Below are positions 12,401 to 22,723 of a stretch of DNA of 45,247 bases, in pieces (position 1 is the first letter of the stretch; each line of letters opens with the position of its first letter). This DNA comes from Saccoglossus kowalevskii. Lineage: Eukaryota; Hemichordata; Enteropneusta; Harrimaniidae. The notes below the pieces were generated by a model. The model did not search any database, was not told where the DNA came from, and saw only the letters and a list, made by a program, of their open reading frames with translations. Where the stretch lies: NCBI RefSeq assembly GCF_000003605.2, contig NW_003113975.1, positions 94,764 to 140,010 on the forward strand, read 5' to 3'. Both the position numbers and the translations under genes were made by a program.

Positions 12401-14419
12401 TTTTAATTTCTAGACACGTGGTTGTTGTGTTTCTTCTTATTGGCTGGAGTGGAGGTTTTTCACTGCTGTTCTGCCTGGTCATTGGTTGCAATAACCGTGA
12501 CTAGGTATATATCTATCACAGATCCATTAATGTACCACGAACGAGTAACTCCTCGACGTACGGCAATTGGAATATTATCAGTATGGGGATTCGCGTTTGT
12601 GTATTCTTGTGCGCAATATGCGCGTCCAGTCGGCGACGGTAGGTTTGGTCATTATTACAAAATTAATTCGTATGATTGATGTCATTATGCAAATATGCAA
12701 ATTACAAATTATTTAAGGTTTAAGTACGCGGAGATCGATGCGACCACGTACTATGTGTGTATTATTATACGTCTAACAGCTTGGTATGTGAAGAATAATA
12801 ATGAAATTAGTGGGAATGGGAATATAATCGTACAATATTTGGAATTTACTAATAAATTACAACACACTTGTGTTACGGTGTCAACGAACTATAGTAATTT
12901 CATGGATTTGCGGGTGTCATGCTTATGAGTACGTAAGACCACGTCGCATGCCACCTCGTCGCACAGAAATACATGTTAACTAAAACTATATACGAAGACA
13001 TGCTACCGAATTAAAATATTTTTGTTGTTTTTTTTTTAAACAGTAAACTTCAACGGAATTTGTCGATACGAGTTAATGTATGATAAAGTATGGCATACTT
13101 TAATATTAACCACACTTGTTGTCCTAATACCATGGTTTGTGATGATAACTTTATATGCTAGAATATGGACTATAGCAAGGAGACAGGTAAGTCACCATGT
13201 CTTTATACATTGGTTTGCCGTAAATTATCACTTCTTTGTGTCAGCCTAAATGTTCGGTTTCCCTATTCATCGCTAGAGAAGTATGATGTGGAACTTACGA
13301 TAACTATTTTTCCCATGGATGTTGAAAAGCTGAATGGGATTATAAGGATTAGATGTATCATAATTTTGAAATTGATTCATACATATATGCAAATCAGTTT
13401 GCTGTGTTGATTCATGTTTTCTGTCTCTCATCAGGTGAGGGCCATCAATTGGGAAGAAGGGACTGCCTTCAAACGAGAATGGAAAGTCACTAAAATGGTT
13501 GCGTTAGTTCTTGGTTATTTTGTTCTGGCTTGGTTTCCTATGTTATTATTTCTCTTTTTCGGGCTGTCGTGTCAATGTGAAATAAACCGTTATTTCAGGT
13601 AAAGATTTCCCTGTGGTGTCCAATTAATTACTTCAAGTGATATCTGCCGTTACATTTATTAAAATTACGATTTAGAATCGAGTAAACAATTTTAGTGTTT
13701 CAGTATCGATTCCAATATGGTTTTGTAAAGGCCTCCAGAAAATGAGTAATAGGAATATCAAAATTTTGATTCAGTATTAGTATGTAAGTCTAGCCTATTT
13801 CATGGAATTCATACCAATCACTGGGAGGTATATTTATTGATTGTTTCATGCTTCATATTACGCTGATCACGGTTATGAGACTGATTGATTCAAACTACTG
13901 GGCTACTCTTGGTTCAATCTGCTATGCGAACCCGCACGTTAACAGCATCCAACTCTGAAATCTAATTATCGACATTAGTGCGGATCACGTAGTTCTCGCT
14001 AATTGCAATTTAACTTTAATTTAGTGTCTAGTATCAATCGGAACTATGTCGGGTTGTTGCTAGGATTTGTGGCACTGCACTACGCTTTGTACAATGCACC
14101 GAAAACGTCGCTTGTGTCGCTAAAATGGCGTCACATTAAATGTTATTTATAAAAGTGTATTGCATGACCCTATATATAGGTTTCTTATATATTTATTATA
14201 TAAATATGTATATTTATATATTTATCTTTAGCCTGATCAACATTCTGTTGTTAATTTTACAGGGCCGTCGGACGAATAATGCTGCATAGCAACTCGGCAA
14301 TCAATGTCGTGATTTACGGAATTTGCAATCCAGAATTCCGAGTAGCGTTCAGGAGAATACTTCTACAGGTGTTTTGTTGCAAGAAAGTACTTCCAAATGG
14401 GAATGTCAGTAATTGGTAG
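6418..14419 (+). CDS. Orphan class A (rhodopsin-like) G protein-coupled receptor, six coding exons
   Basis: The coding parts are 6418-6462, 8476-8752, 12414-12638, 13044-13186, 13435-13598 and 14263-14419. They total 1011 nt (336 residues plus TAG), and every intron is GT-AG with intron phases 0,1,1,0,2. The protein is a seven-helix plasma-membrane receptor. It has glycosylation sequons at N22 and N94, GN in TM1 (N55, 1.50), NLAVSD in TM2 (D83, 2.50), TM3 Cys113 paired with ECL2 Cys189, W165 in TM4, P212 and Y220 in TM5, AWFP in TM6 (W263, P265), a short third intracellular loop, and helix 8 ending in Cys-Cys, a likely palmitoylation site. Oddities are TRY (137-139) in place of D/ERY and NVVIY (299-303) in place of NPxxY. 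Position 3.32 is valine, so it is not a typical monoamine receptor. V3.32, H7.43 (H293) and the short ICL3 recall adenosine receptors, but the adenosine-binding Asn 6.55 is missing (Leu). The ligand is unknown. Confidence 0.88.
7552..7834 (+). repeat. Dispersed repeat, copy 1 (GPCR intron 1)
   Basis: It shares an extended, gapped similarity with 13867-14142. Shared blocks include CTCTGAAATCTAATTATCGA, AACTATGTCGGGTTG and TTTGTACAATGCACCGAAAA in the same order and orientation. No coding capacity was seen. It is probably an old non-autonomous transposable element; termini and class are not clear. Confidence 0.7.
8476..8752 (+). CDS. GPCR coding exon 2 (N-tail, TM1, TM2)
   Basis: The acceptor TTTTTACAG ends at 8475 and the donor GTGAGT starts at 8753; the exon ends in phase 1. 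It encodes the glycosylated tail (NTT), TM1 with the GN motif and TM2 with NLAVSD, giving the two most conserved class A signatures of this half. Confidence 0.9.
9033..9187 (+). pseudogene. Relic receptor exon (end of TM3, ICL2, TM4) inside GPCR intron 2
   Basis: In the frame beginning at 9034 an open stretch reads like the DRY-to-TM4 part of a class A receptor. A DIYRFYRI segment is followed by a basic loop (AKKPMLSVK), then a hydrophobic helix with a central Trp (VIIWVILFIGSW) and SIPQ, ending exactly at a consensus donor GTAAGT (9188). A possible acceptor TTCACAG ends at 9032. The donor phase (1) matches exon 3 of the host gene, but the acceptor phase (2) does not match exon 2, so it cannot replace exon 3 in frame. 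It is probably a decayed duplicate exon of a related receptor. Confidence 0.4.
10182..10549. repeat. Foldback (inverted repeat) in GPCR intron 2
   Basis: The arm at 10182-10227 is the imperfect reverse complement of the arm at 10487-10549. The 14-bp core CAACATTGCCAGCT is exact, flanked by matching GCCATA and GACTG(G/A)TTTGC blocks. About 260 bp separate the arms. It is likely a degraded MITE; no target-site duplication was identified. Confidence 0.5.
12414..12638 (+). CDS. GPCR coding exon 3 (TM3, ICL2, TM4)
   Basis: The acceptor TTTCTAG ends at 12413 and the donor GTAGGT starts at 12639; the exon is phase 1 at both ends. It encodes TM3 with the disulphide cysteine (Cys113), W3.41 and a TRY motif where most class A receptors have D/ERY, then ICL2 and TM4 with W165. 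Confidence 0.88.
13044..13186 (+). CDS. GPCR coding exon 4 (ECL2, TM5)
   Basis: The acceptor AAACAG ends at 13043 after a poly-T tract and the donor GTAAGT starts at 13187. It encodes ECL2 with Cys189, then TM5 with P212 (5.50) and Y220 (5.58), ending in ARRQ at the base of TM5. It leaves phase 0. Confidence 0.88.
13435..13598 (+). CDS. GPCR coding exon 5 (ICL3, TM6)
   Basis: The acceptor CATCAG ends at 13434 and the donor GTAAAG starts at 13599; the exon ends in phase 2. It encodes a short basic third intracellular loop and TM6 with AWFP (the CWxP switch, with Ala replacing Cys), then a Cys-x-Cys in ECL3. Confidence 0.88.
13867..14142 (+). repeat. Dispersed repeat, copy 2 (GPCR intron 5)
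   Basis: This is the second copy of the element at 7552-7834, in the same orientation. The blocks TCTGAAATCTAATTATCGA, GAACTATGTCGGGTTG and TTTGTACAATGCACCGAAAA are shared, with indels between them. It lies in the last intron of the receptor gene, 120 bp before the final exon. Confidence 0.7.
14263..14419 (+). CDS. GPCR coding exon 6 (TM7, helix 8, C-tail, stop)
   Basis: The acceptor TTTTACAG ends at 14262 and TAG is at 14417-14419. It encodes TM7 with NVVIY in place of NPxxY, helix 8 (NPEFRVAFRRIL), a CC pair and a short tail ending in NVSNW. Confidence 0.88.
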
Positions 14420-14512
14420 GGATATTTCTTCACTACTATTCAATACTTTTATTTATGGGTAGGTTCACAGGACAGTTTTTCAGATATAATGCATCGAATT
14501 AGCCAGTCTAAG

Positions 14513-14518
14513 AATAAA
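14513..14518 (+). terminator. Polyadenylation signal of the GPCR transcript
   Basis: AATAAA lies 94 bp after the stop codon and is followed about 20 bp later by a GT-rich stretch (TGTGTCTTGTTTGT), the usual arrangement for animal 3' end cleavage. Confidence 0.6.
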
Positions 14519-15325
14519 GCATGGGAGTTATGCATTGTGTCTTGTTTGTATTTTAATGACCTGAACATCGCCTGTGATAATTGCATGGAGGTATTGAGTA
14601 TGGTTATGCATATTAATTAGGACTACAACAACCGTTTATGTTATCAATAGACAATATGTCTGAATAAATAATATTCATTTATTATATTCATGAATAATAT
14701 TCATTTATATATTTATCTTGAGACCTGGTAAACCTTAAAATATGCGATGCTCACAATAATGTTTTTCTGAAACGCTATACATCAAAAACTTGTTTGTTTG
14801 GCAAGACAAGATATGTACGAGATATTGAACTGACAAAAACAAGAGAAGTTGCACGTATTAAATAGAAAATAACATTATCTGTTTATTGGTTTGTCACAGC
14901 TGCCATGATAACAAATTCAAAACAAAAAGAACTTGATAGACGATATAAATATGGAGGTTTTATCCACCTCTATAAACGCTTTATTTTGAATAATGATGTA
15001 TAGAAAATTGCAGTAGGTCGTCTAAATCTACGTACACACTAGTGTCTTAAACAGTGTGGGAGCAGTTTCATTATAGAAATAAAATGGGCTTACTGAATTC
15101 AAAATGATGTCAATTCTAACAAAATGCGGTCGATAACGCATGTTTTATCCTAAAGAGACGGACAACAGGTGTTCGTTTGTTTTTCTTTCCATCAAAACTT
15201 TACAAATGGTCTTGCCAAGGTGACACTGCATTTATTGTGTCATATAAGCGATTAGAAAATTTAAATAGCACGAAATGAACGACTTATTCGAATTTGCATA
15301 TTTGTCAATAAGGATTGGTGGGTTG

Positions 15326-15622
15326 TTACAATCTGAAGATAGGGTGCCACTTGTTGAAGGCTAGTGAGCTATGTCTTACTAGAAAAACATATGACCTATA
15401 TTCCATACATCTTCTTAAATGTTGAGACATATATACACAACAAGCTGGGGCTGAGGGAATGTTACTTGAAATATTGATAATTTTAAAATTGAAATAATCC
15501 CACTTATAGAACAGCTTAGTGTGAAAACCATTAGGTTTACTTTGGAGAAACAAATCAAGGTAGGATGCTGAAATTATGTTCTCTGTGGCGTCGTTGATGG
15601 TTACTTCTTCAAGATAAGTCAA
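15326..15622 (-). pseudogene. Retrotransposon reverse-transcriptase ORF relic (region C-terminal to the RT core)
   Basis: This 98-residue open frame carries, in order, a segment common to a reverse-transcriptase ORF family of marine invertebrate genomes: SASYLDL (residues 18-24), TKLF then YFNFKIIN, and SNIPSAPACCVYMSQHLRR. In intact relatives, as I recall them, the corresponding blocks read YLD, KLYDKRDDFNF and SNIP-AP-YGVY-SQL-R, downstream of the catalytic YxDD region. No YxDD core was found next to it, so this is a truncated dead fragment. The assignment rests on memory of the family motif, not a search. Confidence 0.55.
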
Positions 15623-16928
15623 GTGAACATAACTAGAACAATCATTTTAATTTTTCAATTTAAGTTCCATGGATCTGTACGTGTTTTTGAAGCTTTTTCT
15701 CCGATTTAACAAGATATTGTAAAAGAAATTGCGCCATGCGAATACAACAACAGTCTATCTAAATAGTAATCCACCAAATTGAGAAATATATGAGAAAATG
15801 ATATCCAGAGTTATGCATTATGACAATGAACTTATATATGTGTGTACTAGTTTTGTAATAGAAGGCCTGCTTTTCTAATAAAACTAGTCCATATTTAAGT
15901 ATATTGTGTTGTATATTTATTTATAGTGTACATAAAAATCAAAAATACTATTGTTATCGAAATCATTATATCTCTGTTCATAAATAGAATTTTCAAAATG
16001 CACATTTCATTGATCCCTCTGGTTTCATAAACAGTTTCACAATATCGATCAAGACCATGCTTAATTTTTTGTTAATATTATTGTTAATAATTGCGACCAT
16101 TTAGTCGACTATAAATCTGTGACTAATTGTTTTAGTTACACGTGAATACTTTTTTTAATAAAATATACGTCTACCATGAGAACCATTAATTAATTTATTA
16201 GATTTATATGCATTATTGTATTTGTCAACATTTGGTCGCATTCTTACCTATTCTGTTCATAAACTTGTTTTCAGTTTGTGATTCACTCAATAAGTGTTTT
16301 GGGTTTCTGGTTATATTCATAATTTAATACATGTTCGTGTACCTGAGCTTAGGGTGGTTGGTGGCGCACTAGTCTTACTTTATATTTCTATATATTGATG
16401 TATCGTGTACAAATACAACATATTATAGTGCCCTGGATTTCTCTGAAGCCCTTGTTTTCTAATTATATTCGCCACGTACATAATGTCGTTAAATAAACAT
16501 ATCAAACATATATCACAACTAATAAACTGTGTATTTCCTAGTAGTGTTTATTTATCATGTTGTCTTATAATTCTAGTGGAGGCTTTCGTACTCCTGGATT
16601 GCGATATAATTTTATAGATGATTGTGCTATTACGTTTTTTTAACTTTATTTCGCCTTTATGCATGTGGCACTACATGCATTGCATATTTGTTTAACATTA
16701 GATAATTGTATAATATTGCACGAGACTAAACTAAAAAAATAGAAAAACTAATATAAACCTAATAATTAACTGACACAAATTATTTTTTTTATATTGTTAT
16801 TGCTTTCAGGAAAGGAACAATAATTCATAAAAGAAAGGGCAGGCTGGCGAAATTGTGTGATGGAAAACGACCTTTTAAAATTACTTTTCTATGAATAACC
16901 GATTGTTTCAACTTCTCTGGAAGACTAA

Positions 16929-17285
16929 CTAATTGTGATCAATATTTCTTGTATTCCACGTTAACAAGACGAGGATCATATATTGATTTAACAAAACAAG
17001 TGTACCATTAGAAGATGCCTTAGTTACCAATTGTGACTTACATGTTAAACCATTTAAATGTTGTAACGTGTCGGATATTCGCATGTTATGATAAACATTG
17101 GACATGTATGTGAGGACCTGGACAATGGACGGTTTATATGCCACCTTACAGTGACGATGCTGGTCATCATCCAATGCCATTCTGTACCACCATTCCGTTT
17201 CCTTCCCTGTCGTCACCGATATTACCTCGTTATCCATAAACCACCAGCTTTTCCGCTTGTCCTGAAAATCGCAAGTCAGGTTCAT
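16929..17285 (-). other. Unexplained open frame, possible exon or relic
   Basis: This is a 118-codon frame on the minus strand in a patch (about 17150-17280) that is less AT-rich than its surroundings. The composition is protein-like (WWF, TEWWYRM, DDDQHRH) but I recognise no domain. Within it, TTTTCAG before 17261 and GTAAGG after 17150 (minus strand) could bound a 112-nt exon. No partner exon was found. It may be an unrelated transposon remnant or chance. Confidence 0.2.
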
Positions 17286-17602
17286 ATTTACAGATCACGT
17301 AGTACATTTGGACATCGGGTTTTTCGTAATCACGAAGATGCAGCGGTGTTGCAGAGTACGACATTGTAATATCTCAGGTGTATTTATTTTAATTACACTA
17401 TGATAATCGCTGATATTAAATTATTTGTTGTTACCATCGTCGACTCTGCTTCGATATGTTATGTTCATATCTTCCCTACATGCTATGTAGTTTTCTCAAT
17501 TCTTGTCTCATGAACAAACATGATTATATTAATTAATTATCTATTATGAGTTTATCCGTATGCATACACATAGCTAGTGTACGATTGTATTTATTTAATT
17601 AA

Positions 17603-17758
17603 AGCGGGGAGTCGTCACCTACGCATGCGTCAGATAGCCATAGCGTGTCATTGTTTACGAGCAAGCGTCTATCCATGATACTTTGCGTTTTTAGCGTGTG
17701 TTGTTATCGTCGCTTGAGACTCAATTCCAGCGCGTGCGCAGATGACGACCATCCCGCT
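17603..17758. mobile_element. TTAA-flanked MITE with GTCGTC/CGCATGCG termini, 156 bp
   Basis: The element lies between two TTAA tetranucleotides (17599-17602 and 17759-17762). Its left end reads AGCGGGGAGTCGTCACCTAC followed by GCATGCG. The right end, reverse complemented, reads AGCGGGATGGTCGTCATCTG followed by CGCACGCG, giving terminal inverted repeats of about 30 bp. TTAA duplications are the signature of piggyBac-type transposition. It has no coding capacity and is related to the elements at 21781-22719 and 26960-27496. Confidence 0.75.
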
Positions 17759-17763
17759 TTAAA

Positions 17764-20700
17764 GTTACCGTTCCATTCAGTGGATATATTTATTAAATGT
17801 TTTTTATACCGTCCTAAAAGTCGATTTGTCGATAATTACTTCTTATGTAATGCTGTACCTTGCGTCTTTACGTTATAATCATGCAACCAAAGAATGAACA
17901 AGTACATCTGACAGGATAAACCTTGTTTCGATATAAACTGGTCACATTATAATATAACATTATAATATGTGATGCGTGTTTAGTTAAGTAATGTATTAAT
18001 TATCAATCAAAATATGTCCAGTCATTGTTGCAACAAGATTAGACGGGGAAGTTTATTTTTGCACAAAATATTCATTAGTAATAGTAACCTCACATGTATG
18101 CGATGTTCTGGATTGGGGTTAAAGAGGCAGGATCTTTAATCAAACATTTGTTGACAATGGTTAACCAACATATAATTTAACAAGCAATAAAACACCTCAA
18201 ACTGATAGTGTATGCTGGTATATTTGTATTCGAAGTATAACAGTTTATATATTTCATGTTATATAATATAGATGTAAATCTGTTTTGTGAAATGTAAAAT
18301 AAATATAATTCATATTTACCACAACTGTGTGATCATTACCATGTCACCAATCTCAATGTATATCGTCGTGATGTGGCTGGTATTTTACGTGCTACCGTTC
18401 TCAAGGAGTCCCCATTATGTTGGTGTTTCATTACCAACATACACAATTCCAGTGTATTGTTTTAAGGTAGAAGCCTGTTCATAATTTTTGACAAAATTGG
18501 TCACAAATCGCATGACAATGTTTATTATGTCCTATCTTGCAGCTAATGTCCTATGGTACAATGAAATAGCATTATTTTATGTGTTACAGTTAAGTTTTTT
18601 GAGAAACGTGTTCTAATATTTCTTGAAAATCGCTATTTTTAGAACAATTCCATAGAACACAATGTTAAAAAAATTGCATTTTTTGACATTTTTTAAAACC
18701 CAGATTTTTTCAGAACAACAAAAAATACTCTATCATTAACAATATATGATTTTTTTCAGCCTATGTCACCAGGCTAGATTTTGATACCACAACCTGAGGG
18801 TTACACGACTAGTAATGTAATTGCCAAGCACTAATCTCTTACCAATTTAGCCAAACTAACCAAATAACTGGCAAAGAATTTCTTCATAGTTTTGTCCATG
18901 ATTATATAAACTTTGACACAAGAAAATTATACATAGTCTTGTTATATGTATGAAAATATGTAATATTCGTAAAAAAGGAAGATAACATAATAACGTTCTC
19001 CCTTAACCTCAACTCGGCCGTCTTTATGATTATTTTTATTACGTCAATATCTCATTTTCAATAAAGTAAATGATAGCAGCGAATAAAACATTTGCTTGTT
19101 GATTTTAGACTGCCACCCCCACCCCACCCCCCCGTGTGACCAGCATTCAATATTAGCTCATGCCCATTTTTCTGTGAGAAAGTTGTCACGTGAAAAGTCT
19201 GCAAAATCGCAACGACACACGCTGAGGTTGGTGACAAAATGTTGAAATATGTGTATGCCGGCGTCTGTGTGAATGGGCTACACAACTGAATGTCGGGTAC
19301 GCAACCTTGCAAGATAAAACACGTAATTACTGGTAAATGTTTTGGCCGGGCAGACTATGCATTTAGGATATCAATAGTCGTAAAATTATCGATTTCATAC
19401 TCCCAGAGAAAATCCCTTGACAAAAAACCAAAAACATCTAATTTGTTTCTCAATAGCACAAATTAAACGAAAGCAGCAAGTTTTCTCTAGTTGTGTCACT
19501 CATTGTACTGCGTTGCTTGTTCTATTATCGCGTTCAACAAGTCACGTGACCATTGTTTATTCTATGATTTTTTGATATTATGTACTTACAAAACGTGTTT
19601 CGGGGCAAAATTCAAGTTTGAGGCCAGTTGTCAAGGATTAATACCAAAGTTTTAAGTGGCTATGGTATGGACGACCTATTCTAATGAGGTCAACCAATGG
19701 CTCACAGACTGATGCTGATTTTGAAAAGACATACAGCATCCTTTGACTACTATAACTGGGTCCTAATCAGGCTCTTGTATAACTTGTACCGTGTAGTCAT
19801 GCATCTTTACACCTCTATTACCACACACCTAGAGGGTCTTAATCAGGCTATTGTATAACTTGTACGTGTAATCATGCATTCTTTACATCTCTATTACCAC
19901 ACACCTAGAGGATTATACACCGAATGTACACTCTATCCCACATTCACGTTTTTCTCTGGCATAATTTCGTTTTGTCATTTCGTGCAAGTTACATTTTGCG
20001 ACGTTTTGAGCAGAACTGAACTACAGCCTTAAATCTCAATAGTGGATTGTAGGTAGTGTACATAGTCTAACATCATGATGTTCAGTAAATGTTATTACTT
20101 ATATTTAGAATATTCGTGGTCTTGGGGGATCAATAACTGCGGCGTATAAATACAGAGCTGTTTAATGGGGGTACCTATTGATTTGATTGAGTTTGCTTTA
20201 TCAAGCTTCAAATTATTTAACATACCAAATGTGGCAGAACTTTAAAAAAATAATAAAACAAAACAAAAATAATTATTGCAAATACCTGCGGCAGGGGGTA
20301 ATTATTAATCTTCTTCTACTAAATCCATGATATTTCCCCATGCAGTTTAAGTGACTGGATGTAAACATCTAAGTCACACGTGAGTTGGCGCATGTTCATT
20401 TCAATAATCTACACACTCGGATTACACGATCTCACATACTGCATATAGAATTATGTGAGAGCGTGACTACATAACTTTGTGAGAAACTGGCCTAAATGAT
20501 ATTTATTGACCATGCAAAACCCATTCGATATAATGTGTTTACCCAAATTAATGTTTACCATGTGTTAAAGAGGAGAACAGATATTTTACAGGACGGTACT
20601 ACTGATAGTACTTCGACTTACATTGAAGTGCATGCCTATTACCAACGCTTCCAATATAAAGTTACACACGATATAGTCAGAGAGCACGTATACTAGGGGT

Positions 20701-21130
20701 TTCGTGATACAAAATTATTGTTCACAAACCATGTAAACTACATTGTCTCTGATAGCAGGCGATTACTTGGTATCATCAAGATATTTGGCAAAGCTCTGAT
20801 AGTTGTGTACTCTTCATTCGCGAAAACTTAAGTACTAGTACACCTCTACTGTATGGAAAATTGTTGGAAATGGACATTTTGATAGAATTGAGGCTGTGCA
20901 GTGGAATATATATTTATGTCATGTACACAAAACTGTTTTTGCCTAATTTACTTATCGCAATATCTGTATTAAGTTTAATTTACTTTTTGGCAAAGGTTTT
21001 TAAAAAAAAGTTGCGGGTATTTTGATTTACTGTGATTGTTAATCCTCCCTTTGGCCTGTATCATGTCGGCTTATAAAGATGTTGCATCTTTGTGTAATAT
21101 GGTATGACTTACCAATAGCCGAACATCACT
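17764..21130. other. Intergenic region without a recognised gene
   Basis: It contains a tandem duplication (19759-19910) and A/T-rich low-complexity runs (for example 18640-18760), plus a poly-C tract at 19110-19133. Open frames here are short and unlike known proteins. Confidence 0.6.
19759..19910 (+). repeat. Two-copy tandem duplication, 76-bp unit
   Basis: 19759-19834 and 19835-19910 are head-to-tail copies of equal length. Both run from GGTC(C/T)TAATCAGGCT through TTGTATAACTTGTAC and end in ATTACCACACACCTAGAG, with a few substitutions and two compensating one-base indels. The high identity implies a fairly recent slippage or unequal exchange. Confidence 0.85.
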
Positions 21131-21132
21131 GA

Positions 21133-21355
21133 GCCAGTGGCGGCGGCACAGGTGGGTCCCTCGAAAAATATGTTGGGGGCGTCGCGTCAAAATTAAGTTG
21201 AAACCCTTCGTGTCAGCAAAATTTGTTCCTCAGGTAATGGCGTTTCAGAGGTTCTAGATTTCCAAATTTTTAAGGGGGAGCATGATCTGCGCAAGGTCGG
21301 AGCAGACCCCCCCCCATGTAAAAAAATTCGTGTCACCGCCTCTGCGAGCAGTTCC
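21133..21355 (+). repeat. Dispersed GC-richer repeat, copy 1
   Basis: It starts with CCAGTGGCGGCGGCACA and shares ordered blocks with 25932-26145: GTGTCAGCAAAATTTG, GCGTTTCAG, and a C-rich end followed by TTCGTG. A CAGTGGCGG start is common at the ends of DNA transposons and their MITEs in animals. The class is uncertain and no coding capacity was seen. Confidence 0.6.
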
Positions 21356-21780
21356 GCAGATTTTGTTGCGCTTGAGTTTTCAGTGTCTTAATGTGTCATC
21401 AAATCGCCGAATCACACGCGGGATTTTCTTTTCAATGATCAAAAAAAGATTATATTACAAAATGAATATCCAATGTGACGCATTTTCCATTAGGATCAAT
21501 CCGCGATACACACCGGACTCTTGAGTTGTTTCCTGTATAGCCATTAGGCGTCTTACTACTTTTGAATTATTTTAAGACGACTATTTAACTCATGTTACCA
21601 CCGCGTCAGTACGAAATTCGAACATTGCGTACTACGTCCTAGAATTTGATCAGCAATGCATAACGGGATTTATTGTAGTGGAGACAAATAATATCGATCA
21701 ATATAACTCGTGAAGGCTGTAAATTTCATATTATTGTTTTGACCAAGTTACCTAAAATTGAAAGGGCTTTCAACTATTAA

Positions 21781-22719
21781 AAGCTGTGGTCGTCGCACCA
21801 CGCATGCGCGAGATAGGGGTCTCACATAAACAAAGATGGCGTCTTTGACTGTTGCGCAGACTAAAATTCTTCTCCTCTGGGGTTCTCCACACGTGTCAGG
21901 GGGGAATCTCGTCTCGTCTCTCTATCGCGTCCCCTTGAGGTACGGGATCTGGGAAGTCACTTAAGCCTTACGGTCAAATAGACACACACAGCGAAATACG
22001 TTTCAACTTTCGTCTTAGTCGATCAGTCGAGCACTCTATAAGACACAGCGCCCTGGGGAAAAATCCCCAAGACTATCGCAAGGCTGACCCAAGACTAGCC
22101 CAAGACTGGACTGCCTCAAGGCTCGCCCCAAGACTCTCCAGGACTGGACTACGTCTGTCGTGGTGTACTCGCCAAGACCAACTAAAACAACTTTATTCAT
22201 TTTCAAAACTCTAACCAATTACAAAACAGTATTAAGACTCTAAGACGTGGCCTTCAATCATAAAGCCAATCACACTAAGTACTGAATAATCGTTCACTAC
22301 ATTAATAACTACGAATACCAACTGTCAGAAATAATAATAAGTCCGAATAGCTACGGTTATCTCGTAATTAGTTCCAAATCACTGAGCCAAGTTCCGTTCA
22401 GAACCTCGCATGGCCTAAACGATGCCAGACACAACACAGCCATTCAGCTAATAATCAGCTAATTAAGTCGATCAACAGATACGCAAAAACAAATTCATCA
22501 TACTAACAAGTGCAAACTGAGACATTACCACGCCTTAATTAGGTGATTTCGTTGGTGATTGGAAATTATCGAAGGAGTCATCGACGGTATTTAATGCACG
22601 TCCCGCTCAGCTCAAAACTCGTACTTGTGATTTCCATTAGAAAAGCGCATTGGATTGTGGGATAATCAATGTTTATCAACACAAAAGTCGCATATGCGCG
22701 ACGCGACGACCGCCACCAT
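21781..22719. mobile_element. TTAA-flanked inverted-repeat element, 939 bp, non-autonomous
   Basis: TTAA at 21777-21780 and 22720-22723 bracket termini related to the 156-bp MITE. The left end reads AAGCTGTGGTCGTCGCACCA then CGCATGCGCGA. The right end, reverse complemented, reads ATGGTGGCGGTCGTCGCGTC then GCGCATATGCGA. The interior has short imperfect tandem repeats of CAAGACT(A/G)G (22069-22145) and no transposase ORF. A small frame beginning ATGGCG at 21836 lies inside the element, so it is not taken as a gene start. Confidence 0.65.
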
Positions 22720-22723
22720 TTAA

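Larger units (their letters stand above)
8753..12413 (+). other. Long intron 2 of the GPCR gene
   Basis: This 3.66-kb intron runs from donor GTGAGT to acceptor TTTCTAG. Apart from the relic TM4-like exon and the foldback, I see only AT-rich non-coding DNA and a short AT dinucleotide run near 11037. Confidence 0.75.
14540..17590. other. Intergenic region 3' of the GPCR; mostly featureless
   Basis: This is AT-rich DNA with no gene recognised apart from a retrotransposon ORF relic (15326-15622, minus) and one unexplained open frame (16929-17285, minus). A local palindrome of ATTCATTTAT units lies near 14667-14715. Confidence 0.6.

Noticed and set aside
12316-12504. Alternative frame overlapping GPCR exon 3
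   Set aside because: It is a shadow frame; the frame with TM3 cysteine, TRY and TM4 Trp is phase-consistent with exons 2 and 4.
13895-13925. Possible tRNA-type B box (GGTTCAATC)
   Set aside because: There is no A box at the right spacing and no cloverleaf; it belongs to the dispersed repeat.
17645-17878. 77-codon frame on the + strand
   Set aside because: It overlaps the 156-bp TTAA-flanked MITE and shows no domain.
21836-21964. Small frame starting AAGATGGCGTC, resembling a YY1/NRF1 housekeeping promoter and start codon
   Set aside because: It lies inside the TTAA-flanked inverted-repeat element, whose ends supply the CGCATGCG motif; the frame is 42 residues with no partner exon.
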